Assembly (NCBI GenBank): GCA_963825625.1
Contig: CAWGUF010000019.1
Location: forward strand, 310,001 to 374,000
DNA length: 64,000 nt
DNA from: CAMDPA01 sp963825625
Lineage (GTDB): Bacteria > Pseudomonadota > Alphaproteobacteria > Rhizobiales > Hyphomicrobiaceae
Reading direction: 5' to 3'
Position numbers and translations under genes: made by a program. Under the pieces are notes generated by a model. It had not been told where the DNA came from. It ran no database searches and worked only from the letters and a program-made list of their open reading frames with translations. This document shows, one piece after another, positions 35,453-44,217 of the stretch. The stretch's first letter is position 1. The number at the start of each line of letters is the position of its first letter.

Positions 35453-36135
35453 CACGCACTCAGCAATCAAACGATGAGCCGACCGGTCCGGAGGACAGGA
35501 TTGCGGCACTGCTACCGATGTACCTTTCGGGGCGGCTGGACGAAGAGGACAGGGCGGAGGTCGAGCGCTGGCTGGAGGCTTCGCCGGATGCCGACAGGGC
35601 TCTGGCCGAGGCCTGGGCCGAGCGCGCTGCGGTCACTGCGGCCAATGAGGACATCGTGCCGCCGTCGGGTGCGCTGGCGCGGTTGAATGCAGCCATCGAC
35701 GGACTGCCGCAGAAACCGCGTCCCGCGACGCTTCTGTCCCGGGCCTGGGGCAGCGTATCCAGTCTGTTCGATGTCGGAGATCGGCGGCTTGCGTGGGGCG
35801 CCGCTGCGGCCCTGTTGCTGGTGGTGGCGGTGCAGGCGGGCTATCTCGCATCGCGTCCACAGCCGGGCGGGTATCAGACGGCAAGTGGCGGCAAGCAGTC
35901 GACCGCTGCTCGCGCGGCAGATGCAACTGTCGTTTTCCGGCCGGATGCGCGCATGTCGGAGATTTCAGCTCTGCTGACGGCCAATGGGGCTCATATCGTA
36001 TCCGGGCCGCTCGGTGGCGTGGGATTCGGCATTGCCTTCGATGAAACGCATCCGGGGGGCACTAAGGCAGAGCGCATTGCAAAGGTCAGAGGCAATAACA
36101 GCCTTGTCGTTCTGTTTACACCGATGCAGCGCTAA
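35449..36135 (+). CDS. Anti-sigma factor, single-pass membrane protein
   Basis: 228 residues. The start codon overlaps the sigma stop in ATGA. The cytoplasmic N-terminal part (LLPMYLSGRLDEEDRAEVERWLEASPDADRAL) has the helical shape of the anti-sigma domain, without the zinc-binding His/Cys set. One membrane helix lies near residues 114-133 (WGAAAALLLVVAVQAGYLA). The periplasmic end is a compact alpha/beta stretch: ATVVFRPDARMSEISALLTA, GAHIVSGPLGGVGFGIAF, and NNSLVVLFTPMQR. Its strand-helix-strand-strand order is reminiscent of I9-type protease propeptides, a comparison I treat as inference. It probably holds the sigma factor inactive until a signal reaches the periplasmic domain. Confidence 0.85.
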   Translation: MTRTQQSNDEPTGPEDRIAALLPMYLSGRLDEEDRAEVERWLEASPDADRALAEAWAERAAVTAANEDIVPPSGALARLNAAIDGLPQKPRPATLLSRAWGSVSSLFDVGDRRLAWGAAAALLLVVAVQAGYLASRPQPGGYQTASGGKQSTAARAADATVVFRPDARMSEISALLTANGAHIVSGPLGGVGFGIAFDETHPGGTKAERIAKVRGNNSLVVLFTPMQR

Positions 36136-36533
36136 AGCCAGGCATCAGCGGAACAAAACGAAAGTTGCCGTGGTAGTTGGAATTGCAACCTATTGATTGC
36201 AGAGGTCCCCTGCGGCGGGGTCGGCTGCGCCGCAAAAAATCGGCGCGGTTGGTAGCTGTCGCATAGCGTCGCTCGTCGGGCACAGTGGGCGGATAAATTG
36301 CAGAAGCACGCCCGCAATCTGCGCGCGATCTTTGTCCAGGGTCGTATTATTCAGCGAGTCCGTCAGTGCAGGTGGCATCAACCGGATTGATGCTGTCTTA
36401 TAGCGTCGTGAACGCTCTCATTTCAGTCGCCGGATAAATTTCACGTCAGCAGGGAACCTTTGCCTCGGAAGGTGCGACCAACCTGTCATCGGCCAGTCAG
36501 CTGGTCGCCACCATCTGCCCCAGGAGACAAGCT
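36136..36533. other. Intergenic region with duplicated regulatory-like element
   Basis: About 400 bases upstream of the large secreted protein gene. It holds a bipartite direct repeat (listed separately) and a short palindrome, TGCGGCG at 36211-36217 with CGCCGCA at 36228-36234, followed by A residues rather than T, so not an intrinsic terminator. I see no gene here. Confidence 0.45.
36263..36440. promoter_or_regulatory. Two copies of a bipartite element, ATAGCGTCG ... CAGTNNNCGGATAAATT
   Basis: Copy 1 is at 36263-36299 and copy 2 at 36400-36440. Each starts with ATAGCGTCG and ends with CAGTNNNCGGATAAATT, with 11 or 15 bases between the halves. Together they stand 235-94 bases ahead of the ATG at 36534. 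Two matching sites of this length in one intergenic region suggest a promoter or operator pair, perhaps for the neighbouring ECF factor. The identity of the binder is not known. Confidence 0.5.
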
Positions 36534-39500
36534 ATGACCTCACAACCAACCTTTTCGATCGGATCGGGCTGTCCGACGAGCCGGCTGATCCGCGAAACGC
36601 TCGCGCAGCGGGAAAGACAAGTGCTCGCGACTTCCTCAAGCACCTTAAGGGCCAAAGCCAAATCCCGCTTTCTGAGCCGGATTGCCGGTGCCGTGCTGGG
36701 TGCGCTCTCCCTGACTGCTGTGTCGGCCGGTATGGGTTCTCTCCATGCCCAGGAGGCAGTGCTGGCGCCTGGCGATGCCGTCGTAAGCGGCTTCTCCGGG
36801 ATCACGATGAATTCGGGTGTGGCTCCCGGCGGCTCGCCGCTCGACAGTTTCTTCATCAATCCTGATGGCCCATCCGCACAGATTCTATCGCTCTATGCAC
36901 TCGGCGGCCCGGCGCTGGGACAGCTCGTGCCGACGGTGCCGAAGCTGACGCTGAAGGCGGGGCAGGTCGGGCAGGTGTTCGCAATCGCGATCGAGCAAAC
37001 GGCGGATGGCAAGGCGAGGCGGTTCTTGCTCGGCGCAACGTCCGCCTACGGGCTTCATATCACGAAGCCTGATGCTGGCGATCCGTCCAGACAGGTGCGT
37101 ACCCAAAAGGGTGCAGCCGGTGCCCAGTGGATGGCCGGCATGTTTGGCGAGGGGGGAGATCCCGGCGCCATCTATCAGGTCGATGCGCAATCCGGCAACG
37201 TCTCGGTGTTCGCAAGGCTGCCAAACAACAGTGGACCAGGCGTCGGCGACGTCGTGCTCAATCCGGCCAACGGCGCGGTTTATGCCTCCGACCTCGATAC
37301 CGGCCTGATCCATCGCATCGACGCATCCGGCAACGTTGTCGGCTCGTTCGACCACGGCACGAGCGGCCGGCCGGCAAAGGGCCTTGCTCCGCTTGCTGAC
37401 GACGGAAGCCGAGCCGAGATCGCAAGCCCAGCCTTCGACAGCGCGAATCCTGCGACTTGGGGCTATACCCAGGCGGACCGGCGCGTGCATGGCATGGCCG
37501 TGCAGGGTGGCCGCCTCTATTACGCGGTCGCCGGCGGCAACCAGGTCTGGTCCGTCGGGCTCGACGCCAGCGGCGGCTTTGCCGGCGGTGCGCGGTTCGA
37601 ACTCGAGGTGTCCGGCGCCGGGACAGACGGTCCGATCACGGACATGCTGTTCGATGGTTCGGGGCGCATGTACCTGGCGTTCCGTGGTGCTCAGAAGGGC
37701 GATTTCGGCTACACTGCGTTCGCGTCCGTCGACAAGGCGCCAGTGCTTCGCTATCGCCTGAAGACGCCGTCAGATCCGCCCTCGGACAGCCGTTGGTCGA
37801 GCGTCAAGGACGAGTACGCGATCGGTCAACTGCCGCAGCACATGCACTCCAATGGCGGTATTGCTCTCGGCTACCAGCACGATGCGCAAGGCTCGCCGCG
37901 GATCGGTACCTGCGGAAGCTTCCTTTGGACGACCGGCGATCAGCTGCGTCCGAGCAGACCCGATGTGGCGGCCATGCCTTCAGGCGGAGCGGGTGCTGCA
38001 CCAGGCGGTGACAGTTCCGATTTCGACGTGCACGGCCTGCAGGGCAACGACGTGTCACTGGTGAAGCCCGACAACATGCCGCCAGTGAGATCCTATTTCG
38101 TCGACTATGACGGGATCTACGGTAATCCGGCGGCGATCGGGCATATCGGTGATGTCGAGGTGCTGCAGCCGTGCAAAACGGATACGGCGAGCCTGGCACC
38201 GCCCACGGGGGCATGGCCGGGATATCCGGAATACGGCAGCCAGCCGTTGCCGCCACTGGAGCCGCCAGGGCAACCTCCGACCAGCACGTATTCAACCAAT
38301 CTGTCGCTGGAGAAATGGGCGACAGATACCAACTGCGTCGTGCTGGGGGACGGGTACGGTTGCGCGTTCAGGATCAGGGTCACGAACAATGGTCCGGATT
38401 CGTATTTCGGTCCGCTCCAGATCAACGATACATTTTCGACCCGTCCGCCGGGCGCAACATTGCATCTGTTGAGCGGGTGGCCTTTGTGGTCGTGCCATAC
38501 GACGGTGCCAGGCGGGCCGGAAGGCATCTGCCAGACGCCGCCGATCCTGCTGCCGGCAGGTGCCGCGTCGGAACTGACGGTGGGGATGAAGATCCCGCTG
38601 AGCGCGACCCTGTGCAGCCTCGGCAACACCGCCAGCATCACGCATGCGCCGGGTGGCACGCCGTGGAATACGGATCCCAGCGACGATACGGACGATGCGG
38701 CGATCAAGATCCCCAATCCGAACTGCCCGACCGACAGCAACCTGCAGCTCGTGAAGATCCCGCAGGACTGCGAGCAGCAAGATGGCGTCACATGGCGTTG
38801 CTCGTGGCGGATCGAGGTGGCAAACGCCGGTCCGGGCGTTTATGCCGGTCCTCTGGTCATCGAGGATGTGCTGACGCCAATCGGCGGGACCGATCCGGTC
38901 ATCAGTCCTGACTGGAGTTGTCTGCTTGGCGGCGGTGGGGCGACGTGTCAGCCCAATTCCGACGTCGTGCTGGTGCCTGGCGATCCTCCTGCGGTCCTCG
39001 AGTTTTCAGTGGCGTTCACTGAGGATCTGATCCGCAGCAATGCCTGCAAGCTGAACAACAAGGCGGCGATCGTGGAGCCGGTTGGCGGTACGCCGCAGAA
39101 CACCAATGGCGGCGACGACACCGGCGATGCGGATGCAGCTGTTCCTGCCGATCTCATCTGTCCGGTCTCACCGGCGGCGGCTGCGAAACCGCCCCGCAAG
39201 TCTTGCCCGGGTGGCCAGGTGATGGTCGCGGGCGCCTGCCGCTCGGCGGGTGGACCGAACATCGTGCCGTTGGTCCCGACGCTACCGCCCCAGAATCCGC
39301 CGCCGACGCGTACGACGGATTGCCGGGACTACGGAATGCAGACGGTGTCTGCCAATGACCTCGCGAGCCGCAAGCGTCAGGGCTGGAAGCTGCGCCATCT
39401 GCAGAGTGGTCTGTGGTGTGGCATTGCCCCTCCACCAGGTGGTCCGGGCACGCCGCCGCCAACCCAGACCTGCGACCGCAACGAGCAACTGGTGACGAGC

Positions 39501-40532
39501 TGGCGGTATGCCTCGCGGCTCAACCGCTCGGGCAGGCCGATCCGTAGCATCGTGTACAAAGGTCAGAAGGCATGGTGCGTCGGCCCCGGCTCTTCCACAC
39601 CGCCGCCGCAGTGCGAAACCGGCTGGATCTCGATCTCGGCAAGCCAGGCTCCCGCCTATCGGGCAAAGGGCTACATTGTTGACGTGAAGTCCAACAATGC
39701 CGGCCGCACATGGTGTGCCCGCCAGCGCCCCGACAACGTGCGTCCTCCGCGGTGTGCTTCTGGCTGGACCACGATCTCGGCCAACCAGGCGTCTGCCTAT
39801 AAGGCCAAGGGCTATCGTGTGGACGTGGTTCGCAACCGTGCCGGCGAGGCGTGGTGTGCAATCCAGACCGTGGCACCTCCGCCGCCCGAGACCACCAAGC
39901 CTGTGTGCGAGAACGGCAATCTGAGCAGGAGTCACAGGTTCGGATGGTCGTGCTCGTGCAAGAGCGGCTGGAAGCGTATCGCACTCGGCAAGCGTGGTTA
40001 TCGCTGCGAGCCCCCGCGTCCGCAGACTTGCGAGGAGAAGGGCATGACTGGCAAGTGGCCGCGCTGCGTGCCCAAGCGCGAGCCGTGCGGTCCTGGCTTC
40101 ACCGGCTATAAGCCGAACTGCAAGCCGGTGCCGATCGTGTGCCGCGGAAACCAGATCAAGGTTGGTAACCGCTGCGTCACACGTGAGCTTTGCGGTCGTG
40201 GCTTCACCGGCTTCAAGCCGAACTGCAAGCCGGTTCCGGTGGTTTGCGGTGCGAACCAGATCAAGGTTGGCAACCGCTGCGTCAACCGCCAGCCTTGCGG
40301 TCCCGGGTTCACCGGCTTCAAGCCGAACTGCAAGCCGGTGCCGGTTGTGTGCCGTCCCAACCAGATCAAGGTCGGCAACCGCTGTGTGACCCGGCCGATC
40401 GGTTGCCCCCGCGGCATGGTGGGACGTCCGCCGAACTGCCGTCCGATCGTAAAGCCGCCGACGCATGGTGGCAGCGGCTGCGGTCCCGGCCAATATCGTG
40501 CCAACAATGGTCGCTGTGTGACCTTGCGCTGA
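36534..40532 (+). CDS. Large secreted protein: propeller-like, two DUF11-like domains, Cys-rich repeats
   Basis: 1332 residues. A long charged N-terminus (about 45 residues) precedes a hydrophobic signal core (IAGAVLGALSLTAVSAG) ending HAQ near residue 73. Residues about 75-560 are repetitive beta blades of propeller type (AIYQVDAQSGNVSVFARL, GAVYASDLDTGLIHRID). Two DUF11-like domains follow, about 589-733 and 735-877, each with FRIRVTNNGPD or WRIEVANAGPG. Then come four modules bounded by Cys and Trp-Cys (about 929-964, 980-1017, 1027-1063, 1073-1109), for example CASGWTTISANQASAY through EAWCAI. The C-terminus has three repeats of about 32 residues with CGPGFTGFKPNCKPVP and NQIKVGNRCV. I know no named family for the whole. 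A perfect terminator follows the stop. Confidence 0.75.
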   Translation: MTSQPTFSIGSGCPTSRLIRETLAQRERQVLATSSSTLRAKAKSRFLSRIAGAVLGALSLTAVSAGMGSLHAQEAVLAPGDAVVSGFSGITMNSGVAPGGSPLDSFFINPDGPSAQILSLYALGGPALGQLVPTVPKLTLKAGQVGQVFAIAIEQTADGKARRFLLGATSAYGLHITKPDAGDPSRQVRTQKGAAGAQWMAGMFGEGGDPGAIYQVDAQSGNVSVFARLPNNSGPGVGDVVLNPANGAVYASDLDTGLIHRIDASGNVVGSFDHGTSGRPAKGLAPLADDGSRAEIASPAFDSANPATWGYTQADRRVHGMAVQGGRLYYAVAGGNQVWSVGLDASGGFAGGARFELEVSGAGTDGPITDMLFDGSGRMYLAFRGAQKGDFGYTAFASVDKAPVLRYRLKTPSDPPSDSRWSSVKDEYAIGQLPQHMHSNGGIALGYQHDAQGSPRIGTCGSFLWTTGDQLRPSRPDVAAMPSGGAGAAPGGDSSDFDVHGLQGNDVSLVKPDNMPPVRSYFVDYDGIYGNPAAIGHIGDVEVLQPCKTDTASLAPPTGAWPGYPEYGSQPLPPLEPPGQPPTSTYSTNLSLEKWATDTNCVVLGDGYGCAFRIRVTNNGPDSYFGPLQINDTFSTRPPGATLHLLSGWPLWSCHTTVPGGPEGICQTPPILLPAGAASELTVGMKIPLSATLCSLGNTASITHAPGGTPWNTDPSDDTDDAAIKIPNPNCPTDSNLQLVKIPQDCEQQDGVTWRCSWRIEVANAGPGVYAGPLVIEDVLTPIGGTDPVISPDWSCLLGGGGATCQPNSDVVLVPGDPPAVLEFSVAFTEDLIRSNACKLNNKAAIVEPVGGTPQNTNGGDDTGDADAAVPADLICPVSPAAAAKPPRKSCPGGQVMVAGACRSAGGPNIVPLVPTLPPQNPPPTRTTDCRDYGMQTVSANDLASRKRQGWKLRHLQSGLWCGIAPPPGGPGTPPPTQTCDRNEQLVTSWRYASRLNRSGRPIRSIVYKGQKAWCVGPGSSTPPPQCETGWISISASQAPAYRAKGYIVDVKSNNAGRTWCARQRPDNVRPPRCASGWTTISANQASAYKAKGYRVDVVRNRAGEAWCAIQTVAPPPPETTKPVCENGNLSRSHRFGWSCSCKSGWKRIALGKRGYRCEPPRPQTCEEKGMTGKWPRCVPKREPCGPGFTGYKPNCKPVPIVCRGNQIKVGNRCVTRELCGRGFTGFKPNCKPVPVVCGANQIKVGNRCVNRQPCGPGFTGFKPNCKPVPVVCRPNQIKVGNRCVTRPIGCPRGMVGRPPNCRPIVKPPTHGGSGCGPGQYRANNGRCVTLR

Positions 40533-40544
40533 TAAGCAACCTGC

Positions 40545-40578
40545 CCGGCCGGCGATCCCAAATCGCCGGCCGGTTTTT
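40545..40578 (+). terminator. Rho-independent terminator after the large secreted protein gene
   Basis: CCGGCCGGCGAT (40545-40556), five loop bases (cccaa) and ATCGCCGGCCGG (40562-40573) form a perfect 12-bp stem, followed by TTTTT at 40574-40578. This is a strong intrinsic terminator 13 bases after the stop codon. It means the protease gene that follows needs its own promoter or read-through. Confidence 0.95.
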
Positions 40579-40647
40579 CGTCCGAAATCCGGATGCTGAT
40601 ACGACAGCCTCATTCCGTCATCAGTGCTGCCGGCGAAGAGCCGTGTG

Positions 40648-43011
40648 ATGAACAAACAAGCTTCGAGATCTGTTTGGCGAGTTGTCGGCGTTCTGCTGGC
40701 GGTAGTTTTGAGCCAGCCAGTAGGCGCTTTGGCCGCTGGTGGGGTGCGAAACGCACCGGTTAGCAGCGAGACGCAGCGCGACACTGCGGGGCAATTTTCC
40801 GGGACGACACGACTGCGCATCGCGCAACAGCAGCGAGGTCAGTCATCCGGTTCCAATGTCAATCCTAATACCGGTTCCTCGTCGCGGCGCTGTCCACCCG
40901 GCAGCAGCGGCGTGTGGCCGAAGTGCAGATCGGACCGGGCCTGTCCGCGCGGGACCACAGGCCGATGGCCGAATTGCAAGATTCGCGCTTGCCCGCGAGG
41001 GACGATCGGCGTCTGGCCGAAATGCATCGCACGAGCGTGTCCGGCAAACACAGTCGGCAAATGGCCGGATTGCAGGTCACGTGCCTGCCCGGCTGGCACG
41101 ACCGGCGCTTGGCCTCGCTGCAGGCCTCAGCAGTGCGGGGCTGGTTTCACGGGGCGCTGGCCGAAGTGCAGGCCGATAACGGGGGGAGGGCCGTCGCGGC
41201 CGACATGCGCTGCTGGATGGACAGAAATACCGTCTGGCGCGGCGTCCGCCTACAGAAAGAAGGGTTATACTGTCCGTTCGCAGAAAGGTGGTCGTCGCAC
41301 GCTGTGGTGTGCGATGCGGTTACCGGGAATACGAGCTGAGCCATCACCGAATTCGCCGCCGAGCTCGCCGCCGCCGGACAAGCCGACCAAGACCGGCTGC
41401 AAGGATGGCGAGCGGCTCGAGACCGACGGTTCACGCGTTGCTGAATTGCGTGCAAAAGGGGCGCCGGTGCGACGTCTGTCCAAGCGGAGAGAGGCAGCCT
41501 GGTGCGTCGGCGCCGTGCCGGATACGCGCAAGCCACAGTCTTGCACGGCGCTGGGATTGTCGCCCGTTCATGCCGCCGTTGTGCAGCAGTTCCGCTCACG
41601 TGGCTGGGTCGTCAGGCAGATCGAAGGTGGGCAGTGGTGCGGGATGCCGGGTAATCTTCCGCCGTCTGGTCCGGGGTGTCGTGTCGGGTGGACGCCGGTT
41701 GGCGTAGACGCTCTCGGCAGGTATCTGGCCGATGGATATAGCGTGAATGTCGTGCAGATCGGCGGCGGCACGATATGGTGTGCAGGGAAGATGCCGCCGT
41801 CGGACGGCGCGCCGCCGGCAACAAGTCCGCCAACTCAGACACAATTACCGGCACCGCAGCAGCCGCCAGCAGCCGCGGCAACTGCGCCGGATGATCAGCG
41901 TCCAGACGAGGTTGTGGTGATCCTCGACCTGGCCCAGGCGCCAACAGCAGAAGCCCAGATCGCCCAGCAGTATAATCTGGTGCAGCTCGACGGCGAGGCG
42001 AACCAATTGCTGCAGGCGCGGGTTCAGCGCTATCGTATTCCGGACGGCCGGACGGTTGCTGCCGTGCTGGCCCAGATACAGGGCGATGCACGCATCCTTC
42101 TCGCGCAACCAAACTATCTTTACCGCACCCTGAGCGATGGCCGGAGCTCGCCTCTGGCAAAGCTGCAGTACGCCGTCGCCAGCCTGAGAATTGTGGAGGC
42201 GCACTCGCTTTCCAGGGGAGAGCGGGTGAGGGTTGCGGTGATCGATACGGGAATGGATCACAGGCATCCCGATCTGGCAGGGTCGATCGCAGCGAGTTTC
42301 GATGCGGTGAAGGATGGGCCGTCTACTTTTGGCGAGCACGGTACGGCGGTGGCCGGAATTATCAGTGCACGGCTCATGATTTTGGGCGTGGCGCCGCGTG
42401 CCAACCTGCTTGCTGTGAGGGCATTCCGGCCGGAGGGTTCAGCGGCGGGTCTCACAACCTCGAAGATTCTGCTGCGAGCGCTGGACTGGGCGGCAGCGAA
42501 CGGCGCCAGGATATTCAACCTCAGTTTTACCGGGCCGCAGGACGAGGCCGTCAGGCGCAGCATCGTTGCTGTTCAGAGGCGGGGCTCGATCCTGGTGGCG
42601 GCGGCCGGGAACGGCGGGGCGAGGGCGCCGGTGGCTTATCCGGCCGGCTATCCCGACGTGATCGCGGTGACGGCGACGGATGCCAGCGACAGGCTTTATG
42701 ACAAGGCCAACCAGGGTGGCTACATCGCCTTGGCGGCACCCGGCGTGGATATCCTGACGCTCGCGCCGGATGGCGGCTATCGCATGCAGTCCGGCACCTC
42801 GTTCGCCGCTCCGCACGTGAGTGGCGTCGTGGCGCTGATGATGCACCTCAATCCGGGGCTCGAGGCGCAGGCGGTCCGCGCGTTGCTGGCGCGGGCCACG
42901 CTCGATCTCGGGGCGCCGGGGCTGGATGCGCAATTCGGTGCGGGCCGGGTCGATGCCAAGGCCGCGGTGGAGGCGGCAGCCGCGTCTGCGCGGAGTAAGG
43001 CGCCTCGATAG
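40648..43011 (+). CDS. Secreted subtilisin-like (S8) serine protease with Cys-rich repeats
   Basis: 787 residues from the ATG at 40648. A signal peptide (VVGVLLAVVLSQPVGALAA) is followed by six ~16-residue repeats of the type CPRGTTGRWPNC (residues about 81-181). Four modules bounded by Cys and Trp-Cys come next (about 185-222, 251-288, 299-332, 344-382), homologous in pattern to those of the large protein upstream. A Pro/Gln linker leads to a propeptide-like domain (about 420-505) and the S8 catalytic domain: Asp533 in VIDTGMD, His564 in EHGTAVAG and Ser718 in GTSFAAPH. The protease is likely secreted or surface-bound through its N-terminal repeats. It should be processed or kept inactive by the propeptide. 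Confidence 0.88.
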   Translation: MNKQASRSVWRVVGVLLAVVLSQPVGALAAGGVRNAPVSSETQRDTAGQFSGTTRLRIAQQQRGQSSGSNVNPNTGSSSRRCPPGSSGVWPKCRSDRACPRGTTGRWPNCKIRACPRGTIGVWPKCIARACPANTVGKWPDCRSRACPAGTTGAWPRCRPQQCGAGFTGRWPKCRPITGGGPSRPTCAAGWTEIPSGAASAYRKKGYTVRSQKGGRRTLWCAMRLPGIRAEPSPNSPPSSPPPDKPTKTGCKDGERLETDGSRVAELRAKGAPVRRLSKRREAAWCVGAVPDTRKPQSCTALGLSPVHAAVVQQFRSRGWVVRQIEGGQWCGMPGNLPPSGPGCRVGWTPVGVDALGRYLADGYSVNVVQIGGGTIWCAGKMPPSDGAPPATSPPTQTQLPAPQQPPAAAATAPDDQRPDEVVVILDLAQAPTAEAQIAQQYNLVQLDGEANQLLQARVQRYRIPDGRTVAAVLAQIQGDARILLAQPNYLYRTLSDGRSSPLAKLQYAVASLRIVEAHSLSRGERVRVAVIDTGMDHRHPDLAGSIAASFDAVKDGPSTFGEHGTAVAGIISARLMILGVAPRANLLAVRAFRPEGSAAGLTTSKILLRALDWAAANGARIFNLSFTGPQDEAVRRSIVAVQRRGSILVAAAGNGGARAPVAYPAGYPDVIAVTATDASDRLYDKANQGGYIALAAPGVDILTLAPDGGYRMQSGTSFAAPHVSGVVALMMHLNPGLEAQAVRALLARATLDLGAPGLDAQFGAGRVDAKAAVEAAAASARSKAPR

Positions 43012-43103
43012 CCGACGCAGAGCAGCCGGTTGCGAGGGCTGCCACCGCGCGAGGCTGCGGGGGCGTCATAGAAGGCCGGCATCACCCAGGCTGGCGGCCG
43101 GGG

Positions 43104-44159
43104 CTACTTGCGTTTTGGCGGCAACAGCATCTGGCGCAAGCGGTCGACCTTCTCCTGCTGTGTGGCCTGAATGCGTGCGACAAGCTCGGCAATGGCCTGG
43201 CCCGAGAGGGGGCTGATGTCCATCTTAATGCGCTTGGCGTCGGCGACGTACTGCGGGTCCTTCATTGTCGCGTCGAATGCATCCCGTATCGCCTTGACGC
43301 GGTCTGCGGGAACATCGGGCGGCAATGTCAGTGGACGGGCGAATGCATATTTGAGTGTGTAGAAGCGCCACAGATCCTTGTCAGCCTCGCTCGGCACGAC
43401 CTCGAGCGCGGTCGGAATGTCCTTGATCAGTGGGTGGCGTGTCGTGCCGTATTGCAGGAGGATGCGAACCTTGTTCTCTTTCAAAAGATGCGGGCGGCTG
43501 ACTGTCAGTGTCGAGAGGCCGCTCGAGTTGGCCTGGATCTCGCCGCGCTCCATCGCGATGTAGAGACTGTTCTGGCCCTTGTAGCCGGTCACGATGTCCA
43601 TCCTGGTGCCGGCTGTCTTGTTGAGCAAGGTCTGCAACGTATACGCATCCGCTGCCGGAGATGTCGCGCCCACCACAACCTTGTTGGTCTTAAGGTCGGT
43701 CCAGACCTTCGCAGGGGCGGTGTGCCAGACGAACAGGATCTGCGGCTCCTGAATGGGCGAGCCGACCCAATTGAACTTGCTGACATCGAACTTGATGTTG
43801 CTGCCGTCCTTCGACAGCAACCTGAGGCGAGGCTCGAGCGGCACATTGTTGTTGGGCATGCCGATCGCCGTGCCATCCCGCTTGGCGACATTGTAGAGCC
43901 AGTTGGTCATCAGCATGCTGGCGGCGCCGGGCATATTGCGCACGACAACGTTTGGATTGCCGGGAATGTGGCGGCCGATGTGCTGGGCGACCGCTCGTCC
44001 TGCGAGGTCATAGCCACCGCCGGCGGCGGCGCCGATAACGATCTCGACGGTTTTGCCTTTGAAGAAATCTGACAGCGATTGTGCTCGCGCGTGGGGCGCC
44101 AGTGCGGCGGCAAATCCTGCAAGCGTGACCGCATAGGCCATGGCGTTACGAAATTTCAT
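43104..44159 (-). CDS. Bug/TctC-family periplasmic solute-binding receptor
   Basis: 351 residues with a signal peptide (AAALAPHARAQ). It starts FFKGKTVEIVIGAAAGGGYDLAGR and continues NPNVVVRNMPGAASM, as in TTT receptors, and it shows clear similarity to the one at 23437-24462. No TctA/B genes are present. The gene converges with the S8 protease gene and is followed upstream, on the same strand, by the maleate-isomerase-like gene 58 bases away. The receptor probably supplies the substrate of that enzyme or a related acid. Confidence 0.88.
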   Translation of the reverse strand: MKFRNAMAYAVTLAGFAAALAPHARAQSLSDFFKGKTVEIVIGAAAGGGYDLAGRAVAQHIGRHIPGNPNVVVRNMPGAASMLMTNWLYNVAKRDGTAIGMPNNNVPLEPRLRLLSKDGSNIKFDVSKFNWVGSPIQEPQILFVWHTAPAKVWTDLKTNKVVVGATSPAADAYTLQTLLNKTAGTRMDIVTGYKGQNSLYIAMERGEIQANSSGLSTLTVSRPHLLKENKVRILLQYGTTRHPLIKDIPTALEVVPSEADKDLWRFYTLKYAFARPLTLPPDVPADRVKAIRDAFDATMKDPQYVADAKRIKMDISPLSGQAIAELVARIQATQQEKVDRLRQMLLPPKRK

Positions 44160-44217
44160 CGCTTCTTTCTCCTCCCATTATCACCGTGGCCACCGATGTT
44201 TCTGTACTCGGTCCTTG

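Noticed and set aside
36211..36234. Palindrome as a terminator after the anti-sigma gene
   Set aside because: The stem is followed by A residues on the plus strand, not T, and the loop is long.
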